A stretch of 64,000 bases of DNA. It comes from Lactiplantibacillus daoliensis. Its GTDB lineage: Bacteria > Bacillota > Bacilli > Lactobacillales > Lactobacillaceae. Shown piece by piece: positions 1 through 8,722 of the stretch. The DNA lies in the NCBI RefSeq assembly GCF_005405005.1, contig NZ_BJDH01000004.1, positions 1 to 64,000 of the forward strand, read 5' to 3'. How positions within the stretch are numbered: the stretch's first letter is position 1; the number at the start of each line of letters is the position of its first letter. A program made the position numbers and the translations under genes. Under the pieces are notes generated by a model that saw nothing but the letters and a program-made list of their open reading frames with translations, did not search any database and was not told where the DNA came from.

Positions 1-17
1 CTACCACTATAAAGTAA

Positions 18-60
18 TAGAGGCATAGGAGCACCCCGTCGGGTAACTTCTATGCCTCTA
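18..60. terminator. Hairpin, probable terminator
   Basis: A 13-bp stem (18-30 with 48-60, one G-T pair) encloses a small inner ACCC/GGGT hairpin. A run of seven T follows at about 70-76 on the plus strand, so it fits best as the terminator of a plus-strand gene lying before the window. It could also stop the minus-strand acetyltransferase transcript, although the T-run on that side is weak. Confidence 0.55.
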
Positions 61-103
61 AGCTTAGTATTTTTTTATTTTGGTGTCAGTTATTTTGAAT
101 GTT

Positions 104-772
104 TTAGTCTAAATATGACTCGGGCTGATCAAAGACCGTTTGTAACTCGTTTAAAAAGGTACTGACATGGTAACCGTCCGCTACGGCATGATGAACTGTC
201 ATGGAGAGTGGCATCATGGTACGTTGGTCAGTATTAGTCGTAAATTTACCAGCCTGAAAAACGGGTAAAAATGATTGGAGCGGTGTAAACGGCAACGGTG
301 TATAACTTGTAAAATCAAGCCACGGTAAACTCCCAATCGTGAACAAATTAGCCGATAAGGGTGTTTTAGGCATTGGCCCTGGCAATTGACCGTATTGTTG
401 TTGATCAGCTAAATACGCGGCGTAAAATTTTTGGAAATTTTGATCATAAGCGGTCCAAAGATTGGCAATGCTATGATCCGCATGTATCACCGTGTAGGAA
501 GGATGGACGACGTCATAGGTCACGAGTTGGTCATCAACGCGGCCAATCCGAAATTCAGAATGACTGGTCAACAAGCGACTGACCAAGTATAAGTAGACGG
601 CATTGAACTTGAGATTATTTGCCTTAACCCAGGTCAGTGTTGCGCTGATATCGAGTGTGACGGTAACGGTAAAGCCAGTTGGCATCATTTTAGTAAAATA
701 GTAAAAATAATCCCGTCGCGACCAATTTTGCTGGTCGATTGGTGTGAAGTGGGTATTTAACATGTTAGTCAT
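104..772 (-). CDS. Chloramphenicol acetyltransferase-like (CAT) protein
   Basis: This 222-residue protein has the length of CatA-type acetyl-CoA-dependent O-acetyltransferases. The family signature HHAVADGYH lies near residues 194-202 and holds the catalytic histidine; in classical CATs the motif reads HHAVCDGFH. The start is set at the ATG at 772, because AAGGAAAAT sits just upstream and this ATG overlaps the stop of the preceding gene by 8 bases, a coupled arrangement. A second ATG at 763 is possible, and a longer reading frame to 820 would overlap the neighbour too far. It is the last gene of a three-gene operon led by a DUF2087 regulator. Many chromosomal CAT homologues in lactobacilli have no demonstrated activity on chloramphenicol, so the true substrate is unknown and resistance should not be assumed. 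Confidence 0.85.
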   Translation of the reverse strand: MTNMLNTHFTPIDQQNWSRRDYFYYFTKMMPTGFTVTVTLDISATLTWVKANNLKFNAVYLYLVSRLLTSHSEFRIGRVDDQLVTYDVVHPSYTVIHADHSIANLWTAYDQNFQKFYAAYLADQQQYGQLPGPMPKTPLSANLFTIGSLPWLDFTSYTPLPFTPLQSFLPVFQAGKFTTNTDQRTMMPLSMTVHHAVADGYHVSTFLNELQTVFDQPESYLD

Positions 773-1142
773 TATTTTCCTTCCAATCTTTCGGCCGACG
801 ATTATAACCAATTTCATCAAATGGCTGAAGGCGGTGAAGCCAAGTGTTTTTTAATTCCTTTAAGGTTTGTCGCATATTGAGAACATCAGCGGCATCTTTT
901 TTCCAAAGAATTTGATAATCAAAATCTTGACCAGCTTGATGCTGCCAATCTTGTTGTAGTGGTGTGCCATGATAAAAATCTTTATTCAGATTTAGCTGGT
1001 AAAAGGCCCAGCGATTATGCAGATTCGCGGCAGTATCAATGAAGATTTTATGGTTCCGACGATTCTGAATTTGAATCACGCCATAATAGGTCGGCTGTAA
1101 TTTGTACGCTTGTTGCAGTTGTTGTTTTCTGTTAGTATCCAT
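765..1142 (-). CDS. Small GIY-YIG nuclease-family protein
   Basis: This 125-residue protein resembles the short stand-alone GIY-YIG proteins of Firmicutes. The first strand reads YYGVIQIQN (residues about 19-27), followed by HKIFIDTAANLHNR, which corresponds to the usual K-I-F/Y-I-G-S...N-L...R segment, then the typical L-Q-x-D-W (LQQDW) and F-x-Y-x-I-L parts. The canonical Gly of the YIG half is Asp here, so nuclease activity is doubtful. The start ATG has AAAGGATTAATTT upstream. It lies 3 bases after the regulator gene and overlaps the CAT-like gene by 8 bases, so the three are one transcript. No substrate or role is known for these small proteins, and the family call rests on motif pattern only. 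Confidence 0.75.
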   Translation of the reverse strand: MDTNRKQQLQQAYKLQPTYYGVIQIQNRRNHKIFIDTAANLHNRWAFYQLNLNKDFYHGTPLQQDWQHQAGQDFDYQILWKKDAADVLNMRQTLKELKNTWLHRLQPFDEIGYNRRPKDWKENND

Positions 1143-1145
1143 AAA

Positions 1146-1874
1146 TTAATCCTTTCGATTGTCATTGGGACGTCGATACTCGCGACCATCGGCACTACGC
1201 TGTAAAAAGCCGTAGTCAACCAGATAGCGTCGCACGGTCACATAGTCAAAGTAAACGGGTTTTAAGAAGCTGTTGATTTCTGGCTCAGTTAGCGGTTGTT
1301 CGATGGGGATTTCCGTAATGATCCTAGTCAATACGATGATGATCGTTTTTTGCTTTTGGGGCCACCGTTTTAGGCGAATGGGTTCTTGGTCAAAGTTAAA
1401 ATAGTGCTGGAGCGTCTGGGCAATTTCGTCTTCTGTAATGAGCCAACGGTCGTCAAGCATCGTTGCTTGAGCTGGTGGCTCGATCAATTGATCTGACGAG
1501 TCCGGATGAGCAAAGACACTTTCGTAAGTGGCCAAATATAATTTAGCTTGTTTGGCTTTTTCACGAAAGGTAAATTTTTGATGGCGAATTGTCGCCGCCG
1601 CCACTTGCAATTGATCAGCGAGTTCTTGATCTTTGATACCGCTGGCAAAAGCAGTCAGTAGATCTTGTTGCTTAGGAGTTAAGGTGTTGTAACGACTTTT
1701 TAAATGTAATAATTGTGCCTGATTACCGCCGTGAACGAGCTCGAGGTGTTCCTGACGCTGTTGGGGTGACGATGCTTGCGGCCAAGTGGCTTGGCAGTAA
1801 TTACAAGCGAACCCGGTCTCAGTTGAATGCCAACCATTTTTTAAGTCGGTTAGACTTAAGTTTGCTAAATTCAT
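1146..1874 (-). CDS. DUF2087 transcriptional regulator with LuxR-like HTH
   Basis: This 242-residue protein has three visible parts. The N-terminus carries a C2H2-like cluster (CNYC at about 23-26, then H...H near 48-53). The middle holds a LuxR/GerE-type helix-turn-helix (LTPKQQDLLTAFASG followed by ELADQL and AATIRHQ). The C-terminus, with LKRWPQKQK, the IN-F-L segment and VTVRRYLVDYGFLQR, is a DUF2087 domain, ending in YRRPN. The start is the ATG at 1874, preceded by AGGGGGAGC; an ATG 33 bases further up lacks a ribosome binding site. It heads the regulator/GIY-YIG/CAT operon and probably controls its own promoter, where two direct AATGTTTAC repeats lie. DUF2087 proteins are commonly encoded beside small acetyltransferases and GIY-YIG proteins; their signal is not known. 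Confidence 0.85.
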   Translation of the reverse strand: MNLANLSLTDLKNGWHSTETGFACNYCQATWPQASSPQQRQEHLELVHGGNQAQLLHLKSRYNTLTPKQQDLLTAFASGIKDQELADQLQVAAATIRHQKFTFREKAKQAKLYLATYESVFAHPDSSDQLIEPPAQATMLDDRWLITEDEIAQTLQHYFNFDQEPIRLKRWPQKQKTIIIVLTRIITEIPIEQPLTEPEINSFLKPVYFDYVTVRRYLVDYGFLQRSADGREYRRPNDNRKD

Positions 1875-1897
1875 GAGTGCTCCCCCTTGGTGAGTAC

Positions 1898-1948
1898 ATA
1901 TTAACAATGTTTACAGAAATCGTCAACACTATTGTCCATAATGTTTAC
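1898..1948 (-). promoter_or_regulatory. Promoter and direct-repeat operator of the DUF2087 operon
   Basis: On the minus strand TTGACG (1926-1921) is separated by 17 bases from TAATAT (1903-1898), giving a start near 1891 just ahead of the AGGGGGAGC ribosome binding site. Two identical copies of AATGTTTAC (plus-strand reading, 1906-1914 and 1940-1948), 34 bases apart, lie in the spacer and upstream of the -35. They look like binding half-sites for the HTH regulator encoded immediately downstream; that assignment is inferred. Confidence 0.55.
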
Positions 1949-1992
1949 CATATCTATAAACGTTAGCTCTTAGATGACTGTATTAAGAATAA

Positions 1993-2035
1993 AAGATACA
2001 ATAAATATTAATATTTTCAATTATTATTGTATCTT
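1993..2035. promoter_or_regulatory. Inverted-repeat operator upstream of mur operon
   Basis: A perfect 12-bp inverted repeat (AAGATACAATAA at 1993-2004 and its complement at 2024-2035) with a 19-base AT-rich spacer lies upstream of mupG. The right arm overlaps the -35 box of the promoter at 2027-2055. The likely ligand-responsive repressor is the RpiR/MurR-type regulator encoded in the same operon (5579-6433). That link is inferred from position. Confidence 0.6.
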
Positions 2036-2055
2036 AAGTACATCAATGATATTCT
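2027..2055 (+). promoter_or_regulatory. mur operon promoter (extended -10)
   Basis: TTGTAT (2027-2032) is followed after 17 bases by TATTCT (2050-2055), preceded by TGA, an extended -10. The predicted transcription start is near 2062, placing the cre site at about +6 to +19 and the ribosome binding site GAAGGAAGG further on. Confidence 0.5.
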
Positions 2056-2067
2056 TATTTCAACAAA

Positions 2068-2081
2068 TGAAAACGATTACA
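2068..2081 (+). promoter_or_regulatory. cre site (CcpA catabolite repression)
   Basis: TGAAAACGATTACA matches the Gram-positive cre consensus TGWAANCGNTNWCA at every position. It lies just downstream of the predicted mur promoter, where CcpA binding would block transcription, so the MurNAc genes are probably repressed by preferred sugars such as glucose. Confidence 0.75.
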
Positions 2082-2102
2082 TTGGTGAAGGAAGGTTTAA
2101 GT

Positions 2103-3149
2103 ATGATTGGTTTTTCGGTCTATTTAAATGATGATTTAAGTCAAACGAAGCTAGATCAACTCGTTGCGTTTAAACAAGCCGGTTTTACGGGCGTATTCAC
2201 ATCGCTACATATTCCTGAGGATGACGCTACCAAATATTTGCCGAGGCTTAAGCAGTTGGGAAGTGCATGTCAGCAATTAGGGTTACGCCTGATCGCGGAT
2301 GTTTCAGCGACCGGCATGAAACGATTAGGAATCGATATTGAAAATGTGACTGCCATCACCGAGTTGGGAGTCACTGGATTACGAATCGATGATGGGATTG
2401 AAATGGCGGTTGTCGCCCGATTGTCACTGAAATTGCCAATCGCACTGAATGCTAGTACGATTACAGCGGCCAATATTACGGCGCTAAAAACTAATCAGGC
2501 CAATTTTGATCATTTGGAAGCGTGGCACAACTATTATCCACGACCAGAAACTGGACTAGATGAAACTTGGTTAACGGCCAAGAATGGGTGGCTCAAAGCA
2601 CAAGGTTTTAAGACGATGGCTTTTGTTGCCGGCGATGGGCAACGCCGAGGGCCACTAGCGGTTGGACTACCGACCTTAGAAACTGATCGTGACCAATTAC
2701 CCTTAGCCGCAACGATCCGTTTAATGAAACAAGATCAGGTTGATGATGTTTATGTGGGCGATCCTGGCTTGACTGAACACAGTTGTGAGCAATTTAAACA
2801 ATATTTTACACAACAGGTTTTATTGCTTGGTGTACAAACCGACTCGACTTGGCTGACGGATCAAGTTTGGCATCAACGCGCAGATGTGGCTCGTGATGTG
2901 GTTCGGTTGGTCGAAGGACGGCAGCAGTTCAAACAAGTTTCGCCCGATCGAATACGGGCGCGTTCAGTTGGGAGTATCACGTTGGACAATGATCACTATG
3001 GTCGCTATGTCGGTGAATTACAGCTGGTCAAGCGACCACTCTTGGCAGATCCACGTGTGAATGTGATTGGCGAGGTCGCACCAGCAGATTTAGCATTGCT
3101 CCCACTCATTGACGGTGGTCAAGCCATTAAATTTATTCAGGAGGATTGA
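2103..3149 (+). CDS. mupG: 6-phospho-N-acetylmuramidase, MupG/DUF871 family
   Basis: This 348-residue protein has the DUF871 TIM-barrel beginning with [10 protein letters not shown]. MupG of Staphylococcus aureus cleaves MurNAc-6P-GlcNAc, produced by PTS uptake of the wall disaccharide, into MurNAc-6P and GlcNAc in the cytoplasm. Visible family segments are the [13 protein letters not shown] loop, the GLRIDDG strand near residue 97 and the C-terminal [13 protein letters not shown] block. The start is the ATG at 2103, which has GAAGGAAGG at good spacing; the open frame to 1974 runs through the promoter and operator and is not coding. It is the first gene of the mur operon, 4 bases ahead of murQ, and the neighbours make the muropeptide-sugar role secure even though the exact substrate is inferred. 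Confidence 0.88.
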   Translation: MIGFSVYLNDDLSQTKLDQLVAFKQAGFTGVFTSLHIPEDDATKYLPRLKQLGSACQQLGLRLIADVSATGMKRLGIDIENVTAITELGVTGLRIDDGIEMAVVARLSLKLPIALNASTITAANITALKTNQANFDHLEAWHNYYPRPETGLDETWLTAKNGWLKAQGFKTMAFVAGDGQRRGPLAVGLPTLETDRDQLPLAATIRLMKQDQVDDVYVGDPGLTEHSCEQFKQYFTQQVLLLGVQTDSTWLTDQVWHQRADVARDVVRLVEGRQQFKQVSPDRIRARSVGSITLDNDHYGRYVGELQLVKRPLLADPRVNVIGEVAPADLALLPLIDGGQAIKFIQED

Positions 3150-3153
3150 GCTG

Positions 3154-4044
3154 ATGGATTTAGAGAAATTAACAACCGAAACACGCAATCAAAAGACGAT
3201 GCGGTTGGACACGATGTCAACACATGACGTACTCGTGTTGATGAACCAGGAAGACCAGCAAGTGCCAAAGGCGGTTGAAAAGGTATTACCTCAAATTGAA
3301 AGCGCCGTCGGGATTATCACGACAAATTTTAAACGTGGTGGGCGGTTATTCTACATGGGCGCCGGGACGAGTGGCCGCTTAGGTGTGCTGGATGCAGCTG
3401 AATGTGTCCCAACCTTCGGAACCGATCCCGAAATGGTCCAAGGCTTAATTGCCGGTGGGATGTCCGCGATGACGGTTGCAGTTGAAGGCGCCGAGGATTC
3501 GGCTAAGTTGGGACAACAAGATTTGTTGCATGCCAAATTAACGGCAAATGACACGGTCGTAGGGATTGCAGCAAGTGGTCGGACGCCTTACGTGATTGGT
3601 GGTCTGGATTATGCGACGACCATTGGCGCAGCGACGATTAGTCTGGCTTGTAATAAAGACGCGGTCATTAGTGCACATGCCCAAACGGTGATTGAAGTTG
3701 AGGTTGGACCAGAAGTTTTGACAGGATCAACACGGTTGAAATCTGGAACCGCCCAAAAATTAGTTTTAAATATGCTATCAACGGTTTCGATGATTGGCAT
3801 TGGCAAAGTTTATAAGAACTTGATGGTCGATGTGAAACCAACGAACGAAAAACTGGTTGAACGGTCAAAGCGGATTATTATGGCGGCGACGGATTGTTCG
3901 TTAGCAACGGCAACTCAGGCGTTCAACGCTGCTGATCAAGACGTTAAGTTAGCGATCGTGATGGTTTTAACCGACCTGAGTCGTGCCGAAGCCACCACCA
4001 GATTACGTCAGGCTAAAGGATTCGTTCGTCAGGCAGTCAACTAA
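3154..4044 (+). CDS. murQ: N-acetylmuramic acid 6-phosphate etherase
   Basis: This 296-residue MurQ cleaves the lactyl ether of MurNAc-6P to give GlcNAc-6P and D-lactate in cell-wall sugar recycling. The SIS-fold signature [22 protein letters not shown] begins near residue 68 and carries the catalytic glutamate region; a second SIS motif ([15 protein letters not shown]) lies near residue 134, and the C-terminus ends in the UBA-like helix bundle usual for the family. The length matches typical MurQ (about 300). The start ATG at 3154 follows CAGGAGGA and fits the family N-terminus [12 protein letters not shown]. It sits between mupG and the PTS gene in one transcript. Confidence 0.96.
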   Translation: MDLEKLTTETRNQKTMRLDTMSTHDVLVLMNQEDQQVPKAVEKVLPQIESAVGIITTNFKRGGRLFYMGAGTSGRLGVLDAAECVPTFGTDPEMVQGLIAGGMSAMTVAVEGAEDSAKLGQQDLLHAKLTANDTVVGIAASGRTPYVIGGLDYATTIGAATISLACNKDAVISAHAQTVIEVEVGPEVLTGSTRLKSGTAQKLVLNMLSTVSMIGIGKVYKNLMVDVKPTNEKLVERSKRIIMAATDCSLATATQAFNAADQDVKLAIVMVLTDLSRAEATTRLRQAKGFVRQAVN

Positions 4045-4059
4045 AAGGAGGACTTAATT

Positions 4060-5556
4060 ATGGCTGAAGATAAATATGTGCGGCTTGCGCATGCGATTTA
4101 CGATCATGTAGGGGGACCACAGAACATTTCAAAACTGATTCATTGTATGACCCGTGTTCGGATGACGATTCGTGATGAATCATTGGTTGACATGGACGGT
4201 TTGAAGGCAATTAACGGTGTGATGGGGGTCGTTCAAGAAGATACCCTGCAAGTGATCGTTGGACCGGGAACCGTTGATAAAGTTGCTGCTGAAATGGTGA
4301 AAGAAGTAGGGGTCGGTCTTGGTGAACCATTCCCTGACCCTGAGACATTTACGTCACAGCCGACTGCGAACAAGTCGGAACATCAACTTGATAAGGAAAA
4401 AGTTGAAGCCAAGGCTAAAAAGGTCCATGCCAAGCAAAAAGCTAAAATCAAACAGACGCCAATGCGGAAAATTTTAAGTGCCATTTCTAGTATTTTTATT
4501 CCATTAATTCCCGTCTTTGTTGGCGCTGGGCTGATTTCTGGGATTGCAGCGATCCTTTCAAACATGATGGTGGCCGGTGATATTGGTAAGAACTGGACGG
4601 ACTTCATTAATGTGTTGAAGGTCATCAATGGTGGGTTATTCTCCTACTTAGTGATCTACGTTGGGATCAATTCAGCGACCGTCTTTGGTGCTACCGCTGG
4701 TCTAGGTGGGGTCATTGGGGCCGTTACTTTATTGACTGGGATTACCCCAGAAGCCCCAATTCACAACATTTTTAATGGCCAAGCCTTGTCTGCTGGTCAA
4801 GGTGGGATTATTGGGGTGATCTTTGCCGTTTGGGTACTTTCAATCGTTGAAAAATGGTTGCATAAAGTTATTCCAGATTCAATCGATATCATTTTGACGC
4901 CAATGATCACACTGCTTGTAATTGGCGTGTTCACCATCTTCTTAGTCATGCCAATTGCTGGCGTCATTTCGACCGGATTAGTTGGTGGTATCGAATGGGT
5001 CTTAAATGTTGGCGGCGCATTCTCAGGCTTTGTTTTGGGGCTGTTCTTCTTACCGATGGTGATGTTCGGCTTACACCAAATTTTAACGCCAATTCATATT
5101 GAAATGATCAACAAATTAGGCTTTACGCCACTCTTACCAATTTTAGCAATGGCTGGTGCTGGTCAAGTTGGTGCCGCTTTTGCACTTTGGATTCGTTGTC
5201 GGAACAACAAAGAATTATCGAACTTGATTAAAGGGGCACTTCCAGTTGGGATTCTTGGTATCGGCGAACCATTGATCTATGGGGTCACCTTACCACTTGG
5301 TCGGCCATTCATCACTGCTTGTATCGGTGGTGGGATCGGTGGGGCCGTGATTGGCGGTCTTGGTCATATCGGAGCTATTGCGATTGGTCCTTCCGGGGTT
5401 GCTTTGATTCCATTGATTGCTAATGGTCACTGGCTCGGTTATGTGATTGGCTTGTTAGCAGCCTATGCTGGTGGCTTTGTGGCCACCTACTTCTTTGGGA
5501 TTCCCAAAGATGCCATGGTTGCTAAAGACAAGGATGGTCATTTAATTAACGCTTAA
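4060..5556 (+). CDS. murP: PTS EIIBC, MurNAc (or MurNAc-GlcNAc) specific, MurP type
   Basis: This is a 498-residue two-domain PTS permease. An N-terminal EIIB of the glucose/sucrose family has the phosphocysteine Cys29 in [10 protein letters not shown], followed by a Lys/Ala-rich linker (about 110-135) and a hydrophobic EIIC domain (about 140-490) that contains [13 protein letters not shown], the family's sugar-site loop. There is no EIIA domain, and a matching free EIIA is encoded two genes downstream at 6449. The neighbours mupG, murQ and a MurR-like regulator point to MurNAc or the disaccharide MurNAc-GlcNAc as substrate; the EIIC sequence alone cannot distinguish this from other sugars of the family. 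The ribosome binding site AAAGGAGG precedes the ATG. Confidence 0.88.
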   Translation: MAEDKYVRLAHAIYDHVGGPQNISKLIHCMTRVRMTIRDESLVDMDGLKAINGVMGVVQEDTLQVIVGPGTVDKVAAEMVKEVGVGLGEPFPDPETFTSQPTANKSEHQLDKEKVEAKAKKVHAKQKAKIKQTPMRKILSAISSIFIPLIPVFVGAGLISGIAAILSNMMVAGDIGKNWTDFINVLKVINGGLFSYLVIYVGINSATVFGATAGLGGVIGAVTLLTGITPEAPIHNIFNGQALSAGQGGIIGVIFAVWVLSIVEKWLHKVIPDSIDIILTPMITLLVIGVFTIFLVMPIAGVISTGLVGGIEWVLNVGGAFSGFVLGLFFLPMVMFGLHQILTPIHIEMINKLGFTPLLPILAMAGAGQVGAAFALWIRCRNNKELSNLIKGALPVGILGIGEPLIYGVTLPLGRPFITACIGGGIGGAVIGGLGHIGAIAIGPSGVALIPLIANGHWLGYVIGLLAAYAGGFVATYFFGIPKDAMVAKDKDGHLINA

Positions 5557-5578
5557 AAAATGAGGACGGAGGCAGCTA

Positions 5579-6433
5579 ATGACTAACATCTTATTTACAA
5601 TTCACAGTCGGCTGACAGATTTTTCTAAAGCTGACCAAAAAGTTGGCCGTTATATTTTGGCGCATGCCCATGAGGTAATCAAAATGAGCACCAATGAGTT
5701 GGCCACTGCCACCGGTGTTAGCACGGCAACGGTCGTTCGCTTTGGTAAAATGCTCATTCCGGACGGCGGTTTTCCGGCGCTGAAATTAAAACTGTCGGCC
5801 GAAACTAATGTTGATGAAAAGTTATATGCAGAAATTAATCCGCAAGATAGTTTGGATGCCGTTAAGTCAAAATTGACCCTCCGTATCACGCATACTTTAG
5901 AAGAAACAAATCTTTGTTTGACCAATGTCGCGCTGGCCCAGGCCTGTCAGTTGATTAATGACGCTGAGACGGTCTATGTTTATGGCATCGGCGCGTCGGA
6001 TGTGGTTGCCGCAGACTTGCAGCAAAAACTCATGCGAGTTGGTAAGCCCGTCATGCATACGCAAGACACGCATTTGATTACGGTGGGGCTAACCACCCAC
6101 AAGCAGCGTGGGTTGCTGGTATTGATTTCTAATTCTGGTGAAAAACAGGAGAGTGCCCGGTTAGCCGCGGTGGCGGCGTCGGTCAAGATGCCAATTGTGG
6201 TGATTACTCGCAATGTGAAGAGCACCTTAGGCAAATTTGCGGATGTTGTGTTGTTAAATGATGACAGCGAAGAGAATCAAACGGCGCGGAGTGCAGCGAC
6301 GACATCATTGATGGCGCAGCTCTATGTGATTGATTTACTGTACTACACGTATATCAAGACGGACTATCAGACGCATATTGCGCAATTAGTCGAATCACGT
6401 GAAGCAATTAAGGCTAATTTTTCGACGGATTAA
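5579..6433 (+). CDS. murR: RpiR/MurR-family transcriptional regulator
   Basis: This 284-residue protein has an N-terminal RpiR HTH (residues 1-77, with MSTNELATATGVSTATVVRFGKML) and a C-terminal SIS sugar-phosphate-binding domain (about 125-265; VYVYGIGASDVVAAD and LISNSGEKQESARLA). MurR proteins bind MurNAc-6P to relieve repression of mur genes. Its place inside the operon and the perfect inverted repeat over the operon -35 box suggest autoregulation; activator behaviour cannot be excluded. The gene follows murP after 22 bases with the ribosome binding site GGACGGAGG. Confidence 0.88.
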   Translation: MTNILFTIHSRLTDFSKADQKVGRYILAHAHEVIKMSTNELATATGVSTATVVRFGKMLIPDGGFPALKLKLSAETNVDEKLYAEINPQDSLDAVKSKLTLRITHTLEETNLCLTNVALAQACQLINDAETVYVYGIGASDVVAADLQQKLMRVGKPVMHTQDTHLITVGLTTHKQRGLLVLISNSGEKQESARLAAVAASVKMPIVVITRNVKSTLGKFADVVLLNDDSEENQTARSAATTSLMAQLYVIDLLYYTYIKTDYQTHIAQLVESREAIKANFSTD

Positions 6434-6448
6434 GCTAGGAGGCATTTT

Positions 6449-6931
6449 ATGTTTGGATTTAAAAAGAAAACTAAGGTTGAGACACTCGGCGCAATTGCGA
6501 CCGGTCAGTTAATCCCGATTACTCAAGTTGCGGATCAAGTTTTTTCGCAGAAGATGATGGGCGACGGGGTTGCGATTGAACCTAGTAACGGTCAAATCGT
6601 GGCACCAGCCGCTGGTGAAATTACGATGGTTGCGGAAACGAAACATGCGATTATGATGACCACCGGTACTGGGCTGGAGATAATGTTACATCTTGGACTA
6701 GATACCGTGGAACTCAATGGCGCCCCATTCACGGTTAGAGTTAAAGTTGGAGACCAGGTGAGTGCTGGTGCACCATTAGCAACCATGGATCTGGCAGCAG
6801 TTAAAGCCGCCGGTAAGGGAACGACCGTGATGACGGTGATCACTAATATGGACGCCGTTGACCGGTTGACTGTTGAAGCAGCGCAGACCGTTCAAGCCGG
6901 CAATGAGGTTGTCAAAGTAATCGTTCAATAA
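6449..6931 (+). CDS. Free PTS EIIA component, glucose family
   Basis: This 160-residue single-domain EIIA-Glc protein has both active-site histidines: His66 in ETKHAIMM and the phosphoacceptor His81 in MLHLGLDTVELNG. They are 15 residues apart, as in E. coli EIIA-Glc. It ends the mur operon, 15 bases after murR, and should pass the phosphate from HPr to the EIIB domain of the EIIBC at 4060, which lacks its own EIIA. A dedicated EIIA differs from the Enterobacteria arrangement, where MurP borrows Crr. A strong terminator follows at 6961. Confidence 0.9.
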   Translation: MFGFKKKTKVETLGAIATGQLIPITQVADQVFSQKMMGDGVAIEPSNGQIVAPAAGEITMVAETKHAIMMTTGTGLEIMLHLGLDTVELNGAPFTVRVKVGDQVSAGAPLATMDLAAVKAAGKGTTVMTVITNMDAVDRLTVEAAQTVQAGNEVVKVIVQ

Positions 6932-6960
6932 TGTGAGTATTTATCGTCTGTTAAAATAAA

Positions 6961-7015
6961 ACGCCCAGCAAGTCACCTGACCAATTTGATGGTGGTGACT
7001 TGCTGGGCGTTTTTA
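6961..7015. terminator. Bidirectional terminator, mur operon / rqcH
   Basis: A perfect 17-bp stem (6961-6977 with 6994-7010) is flanked by A-rich and T-rich tracts on both sides. It ends the mur operon on the plus strand and rqcH on the minus strand, whose stop codon (7018-7016) lies at its edge. Confidence 0.92.
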
Positions 7016-8722
7016 TTATTTCTTTGGTGAAAGCTGATCGACTAAATTAGCGTCAGGTGAGACATACAAGGTTTTTTGGCCTTCGTAGATAACAAAGCCA
7101 GGTTTTGCCCCGTTTGGTTTACGAATTCGTTTCACTTGGACGTAATCAACCGGTACAGTGGCTGAATCACGGGCCTTTGAGAAGTATGCTGCCAGATTTG
7201 CGGCTTCAGTCAAAGTCTGTTCGCTGGGTTCAGCGCTGTGAATAATGACGTGTGAGCCGGGAATTTTTTGCGTATGCAACCAGAAGTCAGTTTTGCGTGC
7301 AGTTTTTAGTGTTAACTGATCGTTTTGTCGATTGTTTTTACCAACAGAGATTTCTGTGCCGTCGCTTGCCAAGAATTCTTGGGGTTGACTAGGTTTACGC
7401 GAGGCACGTTGCTTCTTTTTCGTTTTACGTTGCTTCAGATAACCTTGTTGGGTTAACTCTTCACGAATTTCAGCAATATCGGCCGGGGTGGCAAGCTCAA
7501 TTTGAGTTTGAATATTATCCAAATAGTCAATTTCGCCTTGAGTGATGGCTAACTGTTCATTCACATAAGTGACGGCATTTTTTTGCTTTTGATACCGTGA
7601 AAAATATTTTTGCGCATTACGTGAAGGCGATAATTGGTTGGATAACTGGATTTTTAAGGGCACATTGTCGTGATAATAATCGGGCAGAGAGATTTCAGTC
7701 ATCCCACGCTTGACTTCATGTAAGTAAGTCGTGAGAATTTCGCCTTTCAATCGAAGCTCGTCAGCCTGTTTGGTATTAGCAAGCGTTTGTTGTAGTTTTT
7801 TATACTTGTTCCGATTCTTCTTCAAATCATTACGAACGACACGAACCAGATTACCAGCTTGTTGTTGGACGCGTTCACGTTGTGCGGCGTCCTGATAGAA
7901 AAAGTCTAGCAAGGCACTCAGTGAATCGAACCGCCGACGTTGTTCGCCAAACGCGGCAAAGGGACCTGCAGCGAACATGGTTTTATGATTACTGAGGGTG
8001 ATCAGGGTTGGTTGTGGTGCCTCAAATTGGGTTAAGAAATTTTGGTAGTGTTCGGCTAAATCGCCTGGTTGATGCAAATCCGCTGCGAGTTGAGTTGCAC
8101 TATCACGGCCAAGACCTTGATAATGTTGCTGCAACTGCTGAGCCAGCACGGTGTCCGTTGGATACTGTTGGACGAGGTCGCGGTAATCCTGATTGGATAC
8201 AAATGGATTCTTCTTTTCCTGTTTAGGTGGTTCAATATAAGTTGCACCGGGCAATAACAAGCGGTAGCGGTTTTGATCGGCACCGACGTGTTTAATAACG
8301 TCGAGGATTTTCCCGGTTTTATTGTCGACCAAAATGACGTTACTGTGACGGGCCATAATTTCGATAATCAAGGTTAGCGTTTCGGCATCACCAAGTTCGT
8401 TGCGTGTGGTAATCGTAAAATGAACCACGCGGTCGTTAGCTAGTTGTTTGATTTCAGTAATAATGGCACCCTGCAAGTATTTGCGCATCATCATGGCAAA
8501 ATTAGTTGGAACGGCGGGATTGACATAAGGAATCTGCGTGACTTGGACGCGGGGATAGGTCGGATCAGCCGAGAGCAAAACGGGCCAATTTTTACCGTTG
8601 GCACGGACTGTCAAAATGAGTTCGTTTTGATAAGGCTGATGAATTTTTGCAATCCGTCCGCTGACTAAGTTGTGTTGTAGTTCGGTGACCATGGCATGGG
8701 TAAATAGACCATCAAAAGACAT
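7016..8722 (-). CDS. rqcH: RqcH (NFACT protein), ribosome-associated quality control
   Basis: This 568-residue NFACT-family protein was formerly annotated as fibronectin-binding protein A. In Bacillus RqcH binds stalled 50S-peptidyl-tRNA complexes and recruits tRNA-Ala to add C-terminal alanine tails that mark the chain for degradation. Order of domains: NFACT-N from residue 1 (MSFDGLFTHAMVTEL), with the IMARHSNVILVD block near 128; a helix-hairpin-helix and a coiled-coil middle (about 280-420, rich in Lys/Gln/Arg); then NFACT-R (about 445-565) with DFWLHTQKIPGSHVII. The length is normal for the family. On the minus strand TATAAA follows TTTTCA after 17 bases, a weak promoter candidate near 8750. 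It stands as a single gene, convergent with the mur operon. Confidence 0.94.
   Translation of the reverse strand: MSFDGLFTHAMVTELQHNLVSGRIAKIHQPYQNELILTVRANGKNWPVLLSADPTYPRVQVTQIPYVNPAVPTNFAMMMRKYLQGAIITEIKQLANDRVVHFTITTRNELGDAETLTLIIEIMARHSNVILVDNKTGKILDVIKHVGADQNRYRLLLPGATYIEPPKQEKKNPFVSNQDYRDLVQQYPTDTVLAQQLQQHYQGLGRDSATQLAADLHQPGDLAEHYQNFLTQFEAPQPTLITLSNHKTMFAAGPFAAFGEQRRRFDSLSALLDFFYQDAAQRERVQQQAGNLVRVVRNDLKKNRNKYKKLQQTLANTKQADELRLKGEILTTYLHEVKRGMTEISLPDYYHDNVPLKIQLSNQLSPSRNAQKYFSRYQKQKNAVTYVNEQLAITQGEIDYLDNIQTQIELATPADIAEIREELTQQGYLKQRKTKKKQRASRKPSQPQEFLASDGTEISVGKNNRQNDQLTLKTARKTDFWLHTQKIPGSHVIIHSAEPSEQTLTEAANLAAYFSKARDSATVPVDYVQVKRIRKPNGAKPGFVIYEGQKTLYVSPDANLVDQLSPKK

Noticed and set aside
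104-772. CAT homologue as chloramphenicol resistance gene
   Set aside because: The family motif is present but the operon and chromosomal setting suggest a native enzyme; resistance cannot be concluded from the sequence.
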